A stretch of 64,000 nucleotides of DNA from Phalacrocorax aristotelis (GCF_949628215.1 NC_134297.1:2480001-2544000); one strand, 5' to 3'. Counted from the first letter of the stretch, positions 41,701 through 53,233 are shown. Numbers and translations are program-made. The notes: generated by a model not told the origin, from the letters alone.

Positions 41701-44700
41701 ATCCATATTCCAAATTTCTCAGTAAGTTCTACACACAGACACAAAGCAGTTGGATGAAACCCCTTCAACATGCATATATTGCATTCATGTAATTATATTG
41801 CTAAAGGTACGTAGCTTATTGGGAGATTTTTTGGAAACCTATTCCAGTATAATTCCCAACAGGGATGTAATTATATATTGGTATAGAAGTGCTTTATACT
41901 AGCTTAAAGCCTTTGTCTGAGGAAATGGTTTTCTTCTTTTTATCAGTACACACAACTTTACATTGATAGATCTGTATTGATTTGTAGATTTAAAGAAACA
42001 CAAATTCATAAGAAAAAAAAAGCTGCTAGTTAAACAAAGCTGAAAAACCTAAAGCACTGAACTCTTTAAGCTATTTCCCCTGAATACGGAAGAAATCATT
42101 ATTTCTATTTTTAAACACTTAAAAAGTCCTTGACTTCATATAAATACTGCTTAGCAACAACTAAAACATCAGTGTGTTATCACGTTATTCCCATGCTAAA
42201 TCTCCTAGTAGCACCATACCAGCTACTAGGAAGAAAATTAACTCTATGCCAGCTGAAACCAGGAGAAGGCCTATGAAAATACATACACAAATCATAAGTC
42301 TGCTGAAATCAGGAAAAAAGATGAGCAACAAGAAAAAAGAGGAGCCACTGAAGGAAAAAGAAACAGGAAAAGAGTATATTCTGTCCATGGAAAATATTTT
42401 GACAAACATAGCTCTTCTCAAAATCTGAAATAGTTTCTCAGCCATTCACCTGAGTTGCCACTGGAAACAGGGATCATCTTGGTCAATACCGACTATAAAT
42501 ATTTTATGACACATTAGTAAAATTGGTATAATCATATTTCCTAGTAATGAGTGCTAAGACACCATTACAAAAATACAATTATTCTAATCAAATACAGCAG
42601 TAATCAATACCCTGTTCTCTGTGGGTGAGTTTGCTTCAGTAAATACAGTGATGCATATTTTTCAGACGTTTAAAAGAAAAAAACGTAATAGTTTAATAAT
42701 TTGTGCTACAGTTTTCTTCACAGGCCGTAAGCTGCTACATAAAGAATGAATCTTAACTCTCCCCGTGCAAATAACTATCATTCCAGGTGAAGAGCTCCAC
42801 CAGTTTTCCTTGGCACAGCTTCAAGACAGCTTAAGCTTTCCTTCTCTAAGTATCTGATGATGGAAAGAAGGATTCTGTAGATTGTTCCCTTATACCTACT
42901 CCTGCAGCTGGTCACCTCAGCAGACATTACACCTTCAGCCTTTTCATTTGTTCCAGGTACTTCTATTTTTCTTCACTAGTTAACTTTGGAGGTAATAGTC
43001 ATACTAGAAATTAATTCCACATAATGCCCAGTATTTTCCTGAGATATTTGCTTTCAGAATGAGTTGTTCTCAGCTTTCATATCCAAATGTTGAGTTGGAA
43101 GGAAGATGTAAGCTGCAGATTCATTGCTTAGTCTTTAAGTTGTGGCTATTCAATGACACCATCTTGCTTAAACTAGTGCCAGATTGAGAAAAATAGCCTC
43201 ACTTAAATTATTTAAATGGCATTTATTAAAAGGAAGAAATTGCTGAATCAAGGGCTGTGAGGTACCTTGTCAGCATTTTCAAAGATGACTTGGTTTTTAA
43301 GAGTAATGAACAGCTTCAAAATAAGTGTAGCTATTCTCTTTAACTCTTCACACTGTAGCTTAGCCCATGGCCCAAATTCACCTTTAGGGCTGCCCTTGTA
43401 GCTCCCATCTGACTGACAAAACTGTTTGAGGAAGGAGATTAAGATTTTGGGATAGGCAGGGCAGTGCTGATGTACTTTTAGGGCAAAAGCAACTGCCTCA
43501 ACTTCACAGTACAGAGTGGAAAGTATTAGCAGTACATGTGAAAAGACTCAGCTAGCAACTAGATAAAAATAATAATCCTGTCCATCCTGAATTGAGAAAT
43601 GACTTGCATACACCAGGCCAGTTAGATAAATTGCCTTTTAATCTAAAAAAAGAGATAACTCCTTTGGCAAAGACAGCATAAAGGGAAAGCAAGTGCAACA
43701 CCGTGTGTAGCCAAACCATGCTGTTGTAGTTCTAGCGGGGCAGTTTTCCAATTCTTCTCAGTCCTAGAATAACAGTAACAGCAGATGACTGTAAGCTTGT
43801 GTTTCTGCTTGCCTAGTCCCTACCTGACAGCTATGGAGATCCTGTTTATTTTAATAGATACTTATTGACACTGGAAAATAACAGCATTTGCATAATTCAG
43901 GAGGTCACAGCCAAATGCCAGAAAGGAAACTGTTGGACATAACATAACCAGATTGTCAGCATTCTCTGGCCTAATGTTTGTTACAAATTAAGGAATCCTT
44001 CACTGCCTGGTTTAGCAACAGTTGTGCCTATGTCGCTGGCCTAGACTTAAGAGAAATATACTTCAGGTCATTCGGTCCCCCATATTTCCAAAGTCTTCAG
44101 GTATTCCTAAAGGCTTCATTTACCAGCTGTATCTTACAGACGTGTGTGATGACAGACAATTTCAACATGGCCCCACAAGAATGCTGCAGTGCATCCAGGC
44201 AGACTAATTTTCAGGATCAAACCTTTGCTCTGCATGTGTGTGTCAGTATTTGTAAGGCTGACTTTCCAAAGAATTTGAATGAGTCATCTCATGCAATATG
44301 ACATGGTGACATAATATGCTATTTTGGTGATATATTTTTGGATTTATAGCAGGGCAATGAACATGTAAACTTATTAAAATTTGGAAAAATATAACTAAAG
44401 AAAGCATGCACACAGTGTGATACTACTGATAAGGTCACACTGGTGCTTCTTCCCTCGTTCAGCCAAGACATGCATTGGAAAGGGACAGGCTTTCTAATAT
44501 TTCCTGGCCTTTCAGAAATATGGAAACACTTTGACAACTGGTCTTTCTCCTGACTTTCTGAATTCCAATCAGAATAGTAAAATTAAAGTCTTCATAACTT
44601 TTAAAAAATGTCTTAGCTTCCACTTCTTTCCGTTAACCACTATTTAGAAATAAATGGAACATATATAGAAAGTAAAGGAGTAAAGTACAGAACAATAGCA

Positions 44701-44883
44701 GCAGACTTTTGGCCTTTTAATGTCTAAATTTAATAATAGGTATTACTATAGGTTAAAACTGAGTAGTTATTTTCAAAATAATAATAATACTTATACCAGA
44801 ACATCTTTCCTCTCAAAATAGGGCCTGACTATGTAGAAGGCGGGGAAAAAAAACCCAACCCAAACTTATTTTAAGTATTTTCT
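38741..44883. other. Intergenic region between HOATZ and LAYN
   Basis: About 6.1 kb, mostly AT-rich. It may include the HOATZ 3' UTR or a further 3' exon. The only notable item is a 99-codon minus-strand open frame without a Met at 43,251-43,547, listed under findings. I see no other supportable feature. Confidence 0.6.
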
Positions 44884-44940
44884 TTACCTTACTTGATCAG
44901 TTTTGATCTTTGCTTTATGTGGATGAGAAATCAGCTCTTT
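44884..44940 (-). CDS. HOATZ: HOATZ exon 4
   Basis: The acceptor ctctctttttag is followed by KELISHPHKAKIKTDQVR and TAA. The alternative is splicing at CAA|gtaagg (exon end 44893) to an unseen exon 5. The KELIS-HP core fits the human protein. Confidence 0.78.
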   Translation of the reverse strand, partial: KELISHPHKAKIKTDQVR

Positions 44941-47900
44941 CTAAAAAGAGAGGAGACATTAATTATCACTAATTATTCTAAACTTACTGTTTATCCTGGA
45001 AGACGGCTTTACACAAACACTGAAGCAAAAGACCACACTAGTAACAGTAAAGGGTTTGGGTTTTTTAATGTGCTAATATGATACCTGAGTAGTCCAGAGT
45101 ATAAAACTCATACGAGTTACTGTGTCAGAAGGAGACTCATGTTTTCTTTCAGGCCTAGCTTTAATGCATAGAATTTGGACAAAGCAGATATACTTGGTTC
45201 AGTATTTTAATAAACTTAGAGAAAAGAAAGTACTTAATATGAATCAACTTAAAAGCTTAAATACAGAGGAAGAACAAAGGAAGCTTTTATGTCTAAAGTG
45301 AATACATCATTTCTGAAAGTATCCTTTGAAATCTTGTTTTCCAAGTTACTTCTAAAATCACTACACTTATCAGCTTTAAAATTTCAGTTCTACTCTCTAC
45401 TATTGAGTAATGAAATTGTATTAATTAGGATATGTAGTTCTTCAGAAGGAGAGATGTTTAACCTTCCATGGGGTAAAAACTCATCTATCTCTGCTTTGTA
45501 TCTTGTGAATTACAACTGAAGGAAATAAGTGCCTTAATATAATACAGACCTCTTATCCCTGAGTTTTCTTCTCCCGATAAACATCCGGCTAGGGCAAGCA
45601 AAACCATTATAAATCACTAAATCTAGAGTTTACTGCGGATAATAATAAAAATCTGTAAATGGACTTCTTCCTTTTATTGCTCAAATTTAGTTTAGGAGAG
45701 CTTTTTAGGGAGCAGAGCATATGAAACCTGCAGCCAGTTTAATAACTTTGTTATAAACTAAATTTTAGTGTTTCAGTGGGAAAAAACCCAGAGACAACAA
45801 TGAAAAAAAATCAAAGCAACTAACAATGGACAGGCTGTAAAAATTCCTTTGGCATATTATACTGAAAAATTTAGACACACATAGTTGTATTAAAATTGGT
45901 TTAATTTAAATAACTGAGGTCCTTTCATTATGAATCTCTATATAGAATTCAGGGCATTCAGCAGAGCACTGCCATGGTCCTCACTGACATTCTGACAGCA
46001 CTATAGTCACTGCTTCTACTGTATTTCCCTTCTCAGTCCCAAGTTCTTCTAGTTTTCAGGATCCTATGCTTTTTCATATTTGCCCTGTTGCCCGTCTGCC
46101 TCCACCAGTGAGGTCAGCTTCAGTTCCTGTCTGCTCCTCTAACAAGCATCTCCATGTTTTCTGTGAGAATTTTGATGTACTAGGTCATCCATTTGAGATA
46201 GTTTGCAAGAAGACATGCAATCCATTCTCAACAACTCTTCTGTTCTGTTGTCTTGGAGAAAGTAATCAAGGCCAGCGTGTTGTAGCAGACAAAATTATAG
46301 AAATACCCATACAAAACCAAAATGTAGCATCAAGACACAGTCAGTTATACTTTCACACACTTTAGCTTATTTATAATACCACTGTCTTACTCCTTGTGGT
46401 TTTCAGATTGGAAATTAGCCAATAACCATATTTACCGCATTTATACTTCATTTAGCTTCTGTGCTTATTGCTTCCTATTGTGTGGCCTGAGACTTTCAGA
46501 ATCACACAGCCTGCAGGATCCTCTTTCCTTAGGGAATTTGTTGAATAAAGCCAACTTTTCTGCATGCTTACTTAGTCCAAACTGAGGCACTTTTGCTATG
46601 CAACACTGATACCATGGTCTAGTTTGCAGCACCCCATAAGCCCTCATGCACTGGACTATGGTTCTTTGAATCCTGCCTGTATTGTCAGCATGCACAAACC
46701 TTGACATGTATCCATAATAAAAAGAAATCAGACTTACTGCAACCCTTTCTTCTCTCTGTTTCCTCAGGAAAGCTAGTATTTCTTCTCCTCTCCTGGCCTA
46801 AAAAGAAATACATTTACCACAATAAGCTCAGAAAAATTATTTAAAAGCATGTAATACTTAGCTTGATTGTAAACTTTAAATTCGTCATTGAAGCTGAAAA
46901 CTAGAGTCAATATACAGCAGAAACAGGCATAAGAAGTTACTGGATAAGTGCTTTGATTTCTCTTTTCCTGAGGTCCTGAAAACACACCACTTGGGAGAGC
47001 AATCTTCTCTCCCTAGATTTACATGAGGTTTGAAATAATCACTCTTTCCTCAGATCAGAAGGAATCACTCCAAATGTCAAGACGAATATATATACTAAAG
47101 TTAGCAAATACTATTCTGTAGCATCTTGAGGTTATAAAATCGGGGTAATTCAGGACTCACATACGCATAATGACTCATTACAGAAACCTTCTCATCTGAG
47201 AGGTGCAACCAGAGATAACTTTTGTCTTCAGTATGCATCTTTGGATTAAGACAGTCTGTGCTACTCTGTAGAAGTGATTTAAAACTGTGATAATTTCAAA
47301 GGTGATAGAATTTAGTCTAGTTTTGAACTATGGAACATTTAATGACTCTTCAATCAATTGTCCGGGTTATTCTCTCTATAAGAAGAGAAGTAAACTTCCT
47401 AGAACTTGTTAAAGCTCCTCTCATTATACCATTGGAAGAAAAAAATTATTTCCTAGGGACAATAAATTCCTACTGAGAATTTTTTAGTATTCTGATTCCC
47501 AGATATCTGAGCACATCTGTGTATTTTTGTCTTATGGAAATGAATAACTTTCAGCTACACTGAGATGTCACTGTTTAAGCTGAGTAAAAGCATCCTAAAT
47601 TGTTTTCATAAAGTCTTAGATATTTGTTATGAAACAGCCATTCCAAGAAGTATTTTGGGAAAATCCTCAACCAATGCCAGAAAGGAGAACATCTCACTCA
47701 GCATATGACTAATAAAAAAAGAGAAAGAATTTCTTATTTGTTCTTTTCCATCCAGAAGGAGTTCAGAAAAGATGATGTTAAATTGATGGGGAAACACCCT
47801 GTTTTATAGAGCAGTGGTTTCTTTTGTCTGATGACAATTTCTTTAATGAAATTTGATTTTAGAAATTAAGCAATCTTCATCAGCTAAAGTGGTTTCTTCA

Positions 47901-50900
47901 ACAACACTTTCCAAGTTTTAATCAGCTTTAAACTTAATTAAAAAAAAAATTGCCAACTTTTTTTCCCTCAACAGATTAATGTAAATGACAGCATAAAAGA
48001 CAAAGCCCAAGCTCTAGATGTTTGGCAGTCCTGATATTAAAAAGTAACATCCACCCAATATTCTAGAATTCAAATTCTTATCATTTACTGTTATTCCTCT
48101 TTCACAAAATGGAAGTGAAATACCTGAGCTAATACAAAGAAAAGCAAAATTGAGTCACATCTTGGATCACAATAGGAAGCCGTATTTTTATTCACTAGTA
48201 TGGGGAGTTAATGTAAACACAATACCCAAGTGAGGCAAGCAGTGCTTGCCTGGGAGTGGAAACCAAGTTCAACTAAGAGACCGGATCATCAGGGAAGTTC
48301 ATGGTGATGAGGCCATACAAATCAGGAAGGCAGTCCACAGGTCAGGTTCAGTGATGGTACCTTAGAACTTACTAACTAAAGGCAGCCAAATAAGACCAAG
48401 ATCAAAAGAGAAAGCTGCCAGGTTGGAAAAATGTCTAGCAATACAAAGATTTATTCAGACAAGCTAAGCATCCTATTTTAGAAGCATTAAACTGATTACT
48501 CAGATTTGCAGTGCTTATGATTTTGAAATTTCTTTTTTAATCACAAGCTATCCTGTAGAGCCTGTGGGAATTAATAAATTACAGAATAGTCCAGTGAAAT
48601 AAACATCCAAAAGACAACAGCTTTTTTGCCATGTGCCTCACTACTATTTAGTATGAAATGAGCTAACTAATTAAAATAACCATTTCTAATAAATTAATTG
48701 ACTGTCAGTTTGTGAAACAACAGTGTTAATGCAGCTACGCTTTTTTCTAAAAAACCCTGTCCCTGTACCACTGTGAGGACAACATTCACTTCCCACTCCT
48801 ACACAACAGAGCTTCCAGGTTTTGCTCTCCCAGGGGACATGGTGCAGGAAGAGCATGTCTGAATCAAGTCTGCATTTGAGCAGTAAATGACACCTATGAC
48901 TGATAATAATGTGACATTATTCTTATTTCATTCAGTGCATTAATTTTTATTTTCTTAGACTTATGTGAGGCTTATAGCATGTGCTGTAGTTGTATGAAGT
49001 AATTTACTCATTGAAATTAATCTGTTATCTTTCTGGCTGACAGACGCCCAAAGCTGCAAAACCTTGTTATCATCTATTGTTACTGATTTTTTAAAAAAAT
49101 AAATGGAAGATTCAGGGAACTGTTGCTAGCTTCAGCCAGAACTCAGAAAGAAGGCTAATTGATAATAATGGATGAGATGCATTTTGGAATTATTAATTGG
49201 AAAAGGAGAATTGCTGACTTGCAGGAAAGACTTGCAGACCTCAGCAGCTTTCTGTACCTCTTGCAGATTGCTCTCATCTGGCCTGCTTCCCAAATGTAGG
49301 CTAGATGCTTTTCAGTAAAAATGTGGAACATTTTACTAAAAGAAGAAAAAAATAGTATAATTACAGAGTCAGGCTGAAAGTGTTATTACAATATTTAATA
49401 GTAGTTGTCATAGTTTCCGTTACTTGTGTGAATTATATTTGTGGTATGTATGTGGAACACTAAGTCACCGGTTAGATTAATAGGGGCTTCAGTAGAAGTT
49501 TACATCAGTGTCTCAATAGCAAGCACAACTGCTGTTTGCATCTTTTTCTTAGCAAAGTAGTAGGAGAAACCCCAATCTCGATATACTTGGTCCAATCCCA
49601 CTGTTTTGCAGGAGATGATCCTCAGTGGTCTGGATACCATGTCACTTATTTTGCTTCTTTTCATGGCCAGTTTAATACTTCAGTCACTGCATAAAAATGA
49701 GTATATATACCTCATAGCATGCTAAATCTTATCGATCATATCCACCAATTATAGACTACAGGAACCATTAACTAAAGTGCTGAGTGGGCGGTTGCATGCC
49801 AGATTGATGTTAGCTTTTGTAAAACGGGAGTTTTAAGTCAGAAGGCTCTGCATAGTCCAGAAGGATCCAACCTGAAAGGCGCTACAATATCCCAGTTATA
49901 CCTTCCTTTGGAAAGACAGCATAATCTATAAACTCAGTTTTGATGTTGTTTGCTAAAATCTACAGTTTGTTCTGCAGCTAAGTAGTTTCTACAAGACTTG
50001 AAGTGGCTTGGTCTAGCATTTCTTGAATTATACCTCTCTAAAAATATCACCTAAACCTGTTCCTGAGTGACAGGCTAAGGCAAAATCATTTCTATGGAAG
50101 CTGATTTAATAACTGCCCACTACCAAATTTCCCGCATCTCTCACTCAATGAACTCTTGGCACTAGCTGTTGCTGGGCACAGGCTAATGGAGAAGATCTAT
50201 TAATAACTAAGACAACTAAGAAATAAACTTACACTTTCAGCTGTGCTTCAATGTCTCTATGCCAGGATTTTGTGTGTGAAAGTGCAGGAAGCACTGGTGG
50301 TGTGTCGTGTCCCCCTCCCCAGTTATCCACTTTTGAATCTATGCACTCTCAGTTGGCTACTTCTAGATACTAAATCAGAACAGACATTATGTGCTTACTA
50401 TGAAGAAATTAAATACACAGCCTACTACTTTCAGCCCTGCCCCAAGCCAGCATGGCCCAACTGGGAATAAGTTTAAGCTAAGGAACAGGAAATGGGCTGC
50501 ATCATGCAAACCACACAGTGGGCCAGGTCTAGGCAGTTTTCATTACTGTTCATCATGTCATCATTTCCAAAGTTCCAGTATTCCAACAAATGACACATGG
50601 TGAATGGAAATATTTATGGAAAAGGTGTCAGGAACAGTGGTTCTTACCTGCTGAAGATATTTTTCTTTTACTTTAGTTTTTTTTCTTTTAGTTTTAGTTT
50701 TTACTTTCTCGCTGTTTTTCTCACTTTCTAAATAAGACAAATACGAGGCAAATAAGCAAGTGCTCCTACTATCACTGTAATTCACAGAGGGTAACTGAAC
50801 CATAGTGTACTTTGGGGACATTTAGAAAGTTAGTGATCCCAGCGTCTAGATCCCAAGACAGCATCAGCTGAAATATCTCAGTTGTGCACACTAGGGCCTG

Positions 50901-51596
50901 TGGCTTTTCTGTCAGCCAGAGCTTATTGGCAGGAATCATTATTCATTCCTGAGAATTAATTCCTCCTAGAAACCTAGGCAACAAAGGTTTAGCAAACTGG
51001 GGGCATGCAGTACTTCATACTTACTTCTAGAAAGCTGTGGGCCCTGGAGAGCAGTACTTCTCTCTAGGAAGTAAAATCACATTAAGGGTGCCTGGGAAGG
51101 TGGGGGCTGGTGGTACAGGGAGGGCATGAGGCTCTGGAAAGGTATGGGGTTTCTGGAGAGGGTGCAGAGCTCAGGAAAAAGGTGAGGGGTGCCTGGGAGA
51201 GCACAGTACTTTGGGAGGATGCGTGAGGCCCCAGGGAAGTTGTGGGGATGTCAGGAGAAGTGTGAAGCTCTGGAGAGGGGCCCCGGGAGGAATGTGAGGC
51301 CCCAGCTAAGGTGCAGGACCCTGCAGAGAGTTGTGCAGCCCCAGAGATGATGGAGGGCTGCAGGCAGGGTCTCCTCATGGTGTAGGGTCCCCTCATGGGG
51401 CAGGGTGTGTCACAAGGGAGGGTCTCGCCATAGGGCAGGGTCCCTTCCCCAGCAGGGTCCCCTCACGTCGCAGCGTGGCAGGGCCTAGACAGGACTCAAG
51501 TGGCGGTGGGAGCACGGCTGGGGTCCAGAATATGCGGGTGAAGACCGCGTTGGCTGGGCTTGTGCCAGCAATGGCAGGGGGCCCATCAGGCACCAT
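44884..51596 (-). CDS. HOATZ: HOATZ (C11orf88-type) cilia and flagella-associated protein, compact avian form
   Basis: Small gene assembled from four minus-strand exons: 51596-51467, 50727-50648, 46797-46738 and 44940-44884. The phases match throughout (1, 0, 0), giving 108 residues plus TAA. Human HOATZ similarity, as recalled, lies in three places. DGPPAIAGTSP...FTRIFW aligns without gaps to human PGLLVFAGSSE...AKQFW. EEILAFLRKQREERVA matches EEILQLLRKQREERIS. KELISHPHKAK matches KELISLPYKPK. Mammalian HOATZ is needed for motile cilia and sperm flagella. Position between miR-34c and LAYN, on the LAYN strand, supports orthology. The start is uncertain: the frame is open to an ATG at 51719, which would add 41 residues. 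The 3' end is uncertain because exon 4 also holds a good donor (CAA|gtaagg, exon end 44893) just before the stop, so a fifth exon is possible. Confidence 0.78.
44941..46737 (-). other. HOATZ intron 3
   Basis: About 1.8 kb of AT-rich DNA. Two short plus-strand open frames near 46.1-46.6 kb have no recognisable domain. Confidence 0.6.
46738..46797 (-). CDS. HOATZ: HOATZ exon 3
   Basis: 60-nt symmetric exon (ctttttag acceptor, GTTGCA|gtaagt donor) encoding ARRGEEILAFLRKQREERVA. This is a charged helix and the most conserved part of the HOATZ family. Confidence 0.88.
46798..50647 (-). other. HOATZ intron 2
   Basis: About 3.85 kb of AT-rich intron. No exon, CR1 copy or RNA gene was recognised. 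Confidence 0.6.
50648..50727 (-). CDS. HOATZ: HOATZ exon 2 (Lys-rich)
   Basis: 80 nt between a cttatttag acceptor and a CAG|gtaaga donor. Read in the phase set by exon 1, it gives QSEKNSEKVKTKTKRKKTKV then KEKYLQQ. The end matches human KVKYLQK as recalled. The Lys/Thr-rich middle is low-complexity. A further exon of the human protein between exons 1 and 2 was sought and not found. Confidence 0.75.
51060..51364. repeat. Degenerate G-rich tandem repeat in HOATZ intron 1
   Basis: Purine-rich plus strand built of loosely repeated phrases such as CTCTGGAAAGGT, CTCTGGAGAGG, GTGAGGCCCCAG and GTGCCTGGGA. Units are roughly 20-40 bp and diverged. It produces the spurious Pro/Ser-rich minus-strand open frame here. 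Confidence 0.7.
51365..51467. repeat. Minisatellite with units of about 17-20 bp at the HOATZ exon 1 / intron 1 boundary
   Basis: About six imperfect units: CAGGGTCTCCTCATGGTGTA, GGGTCCCCTCATGGGG, CAGGGTGTGTCACAAGGGAG, GGTCTCGCCATAGGG, CAGGGTCCCTTCCCCAG and CAGGGTCCCCTCACG. The last unit carries the exon 1 splice donor on the minus strand. Confidence 0.8.
51467..51596 (-). CDS. HOATZ: HOATZ exon 1
   Basis: 130 nt from MVPDGPPAIAGTSPANAV through FTRIFWTPAVLPPPLESCL to the donor CGAC|gtgagg, leaving one base over. The alternative in-frame ATG is at 51719. The Kozak context of the chosen ATG is weak (C at -3, G at +4); it was chosen because its residues align with the human protein. The donor lies inside a minisatellite unit. 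Confidence 0.72.
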
Positions 51597-51960
51597 TGGA
51601 TGCTGTCCTGGCTCTGTCCCCACAGTGCCATGTGGGGCTGCATCCTGGTGTCCCCTTCCATGAGGTGGGCCTGCCCAACTCAGCCTGTCTGCTCCTGCTC
51701 TGTGGCTGTGAGGAAGCAAGAGGATGGCAGGACCCTGGTGCTGCCCGTGCCACTGACTGACACATCCCTGTCACTGCCACCAGCTGCGGTAGGTACCTGT
51801 GACCTCTCTGCTGGGGCCCTTCCCTTTTCCCTGCCATCACTGGCATCTGGGTGCCAGGAGGGAAGACGGTAGTGAAGGTGTGAAGCCACCTCAGAGGGGA
51901 CACAGCAGCACAGACATGAGGGGGGAGCCTGGACCCAGCTGCACAGTAAGGGACACAATG
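51468..51960. promoter_or_regulatory. GC-rich block around HOATZ exon 1 (possible promoter)
   Basis: A moderately GC-rich stretch against an AT-rich background, covering HOATZ exon 1 and about 350 bp upstream. It is much weaker in CpG than the SIK2 or LAYN islands. It could be a separate HOATZ promoter. Alternatively HOATZ may be transcribed from further upstream together with miR-34b/c. Confidence 0.4.
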
Positions 51961-52472
51961 CCTGCCACAGTAAACATGGAAGACCAGAAGACTGACCACG
52001 TTGTACATCTCACTTCAAGTGTCTTCAGGCCATTTTCACTCAAGTCTAGCCTTGGGCCTCTCTATGAACAGGAAATGGCTGCCACCACAGGCCACAATTT
52101 TATTTATTCAACAAGAGTAAACAGAGGTAAATGTGAAAACAGTGGCCTTAGTGTAAGGCTGAGACGAGCACTATCAGAACGGGAGCTGATGTCTGCAAAT
52201 TTTGGGAAGAAAAAACCTTTCGGTTTGTTCTCATGTTTTTTAGTGTCCTGTATGCAAAACACTTGTGAATGAAGTGTATCACACAGTAAGGTGCAGTTAA
52301 ATTGGCTTGACAAATGCAGTGATGTCTCGTGACAAGCAATCCAGTACTTTTCACTTGCTTTGTTTCACTGTCCTGCCTATTAGCTGCTTCTGCAAAAAGG
52401 TTAGTCTATCTGTTAGTCTGTCTTCTGTTGTCAAAATTCCCATGCATCTGATTTCCATTGAGATACATTCCA

Positions 52473-52549
52473 AACCTTTTTACCTGGCTGTGTGGCTAGT
52501 GATTGTTACTTTTGGCAATCAGCTAACTACACTGCCTAGTAACTAGGCT
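52473..52549 (-). ncRNA. MIR34C: mir-34c precursor hairpin
   Basis: 77-nt hairpin co-linear with human pre-miR-34c as recalled. The 5p arm (52537-52515) begins AGGCAGTGTAGTTAGCTGAT and carries the miR-34 seed GGCAGTG. The 3p arm (52504-52483) reads AATCACTAGCCACACAGCCA and onward. Relative to human, the 3p arm has A-to-G changes, one of which converts a U-A into a G-U pair, so the stem is kept. miR-34/449 microRNAs are p53 targets and promote multiciliogenesis by repressing CP110. The gene lies about 0.9 kb upstream of HOATZ exon 1 on the same strand. Confidence 0.96.
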
Positions 52550-53149
52550 GATGTAAGACACAGTTCCCTTTCAATTCCTGCTTTGATTAAGGCTGGGTTT
52601 TTTTTAAAAAAGCTCTTAGAGCAGTTCTAGCACTACTAAGTATTTTCTGCATTATTAAAATTCTTGAATGTTAAGCAAAGTGGTCATAGTAAAAAAACAT
52701 TTATAGCATATGGTGGGTTTAATATTTAATCATTGCTCAAAACCCCCTTTACTTACTAGCTTGTTAAATAAGACATGAAAGCTAAATAAAAACTATTTTC
52801 CCAATACCTGTCAGATAAACTGAAGGGTACAACAAAAAAAATTCTTAGTCCAAACTTGGTGCATAAGCAATTAGCTATACAAATCTTCATGTGGCTAAAC
52901 AACTTAAACACAACAGACAGCATTCTCGCTCCAGGAAACTTCCTAAGCATTTTAGCACCTATTTCAAGAGATCTAAGATTTCACTTCATATTGTCAATAT
53001 ATACCATATGCTTCTGTTGAACAGGTAAAATTCTGGAAACAAAGCTGTAAATGAATAAACATTACTAATAATTTTGCACTAGGAATAAAGATGTTGTAAG
53101 GAAGTTTTGTAGTACTGTTTTCTGTACTGAGGTTGTAGCAGGGAATCCT

Positions 53150-53233
53150 GTGCCTTGTTTTGATGGCAGTGAAGTTAGTGATTGTGAAACAATGGATACA
53201 ATCATCTAACTACACTGCCTACAAACCAAGCAC
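53150..53233 (-). ncRNA. MIR34B: mir-34b precursor hairpin
   Basis: 84-nt hairpin, the same length as human pre-miR-34b as recalled, with conserved flanks (GTGCTTGGTTTGT and CAAAACAAGGCAC). The 5p arm (53220-53198) starts AGGCAGTGTAGTTAGATGAT and keeps the GGCAGTG seed. The 3p arm (53184-53163) reads CAATCACTAACTTCACTGCC and onward. The 5p has A where miR-34c and the human sequence have C (position 16). In the fold this base is a one-nucleotide bulge, so pairing is unaffected. It is clustered with mir-34c about 0.6 kb downstream and probably shares one primary transcript with it. Confidence 0.95.

Noticed and set aside
51082-51396. 104-codon Ser/Pro-rich minus-strand frame
   Set aside because: It is a translation of the degenerate G-rich tandem repeat in HOATZ intron 1 and has no independent support.
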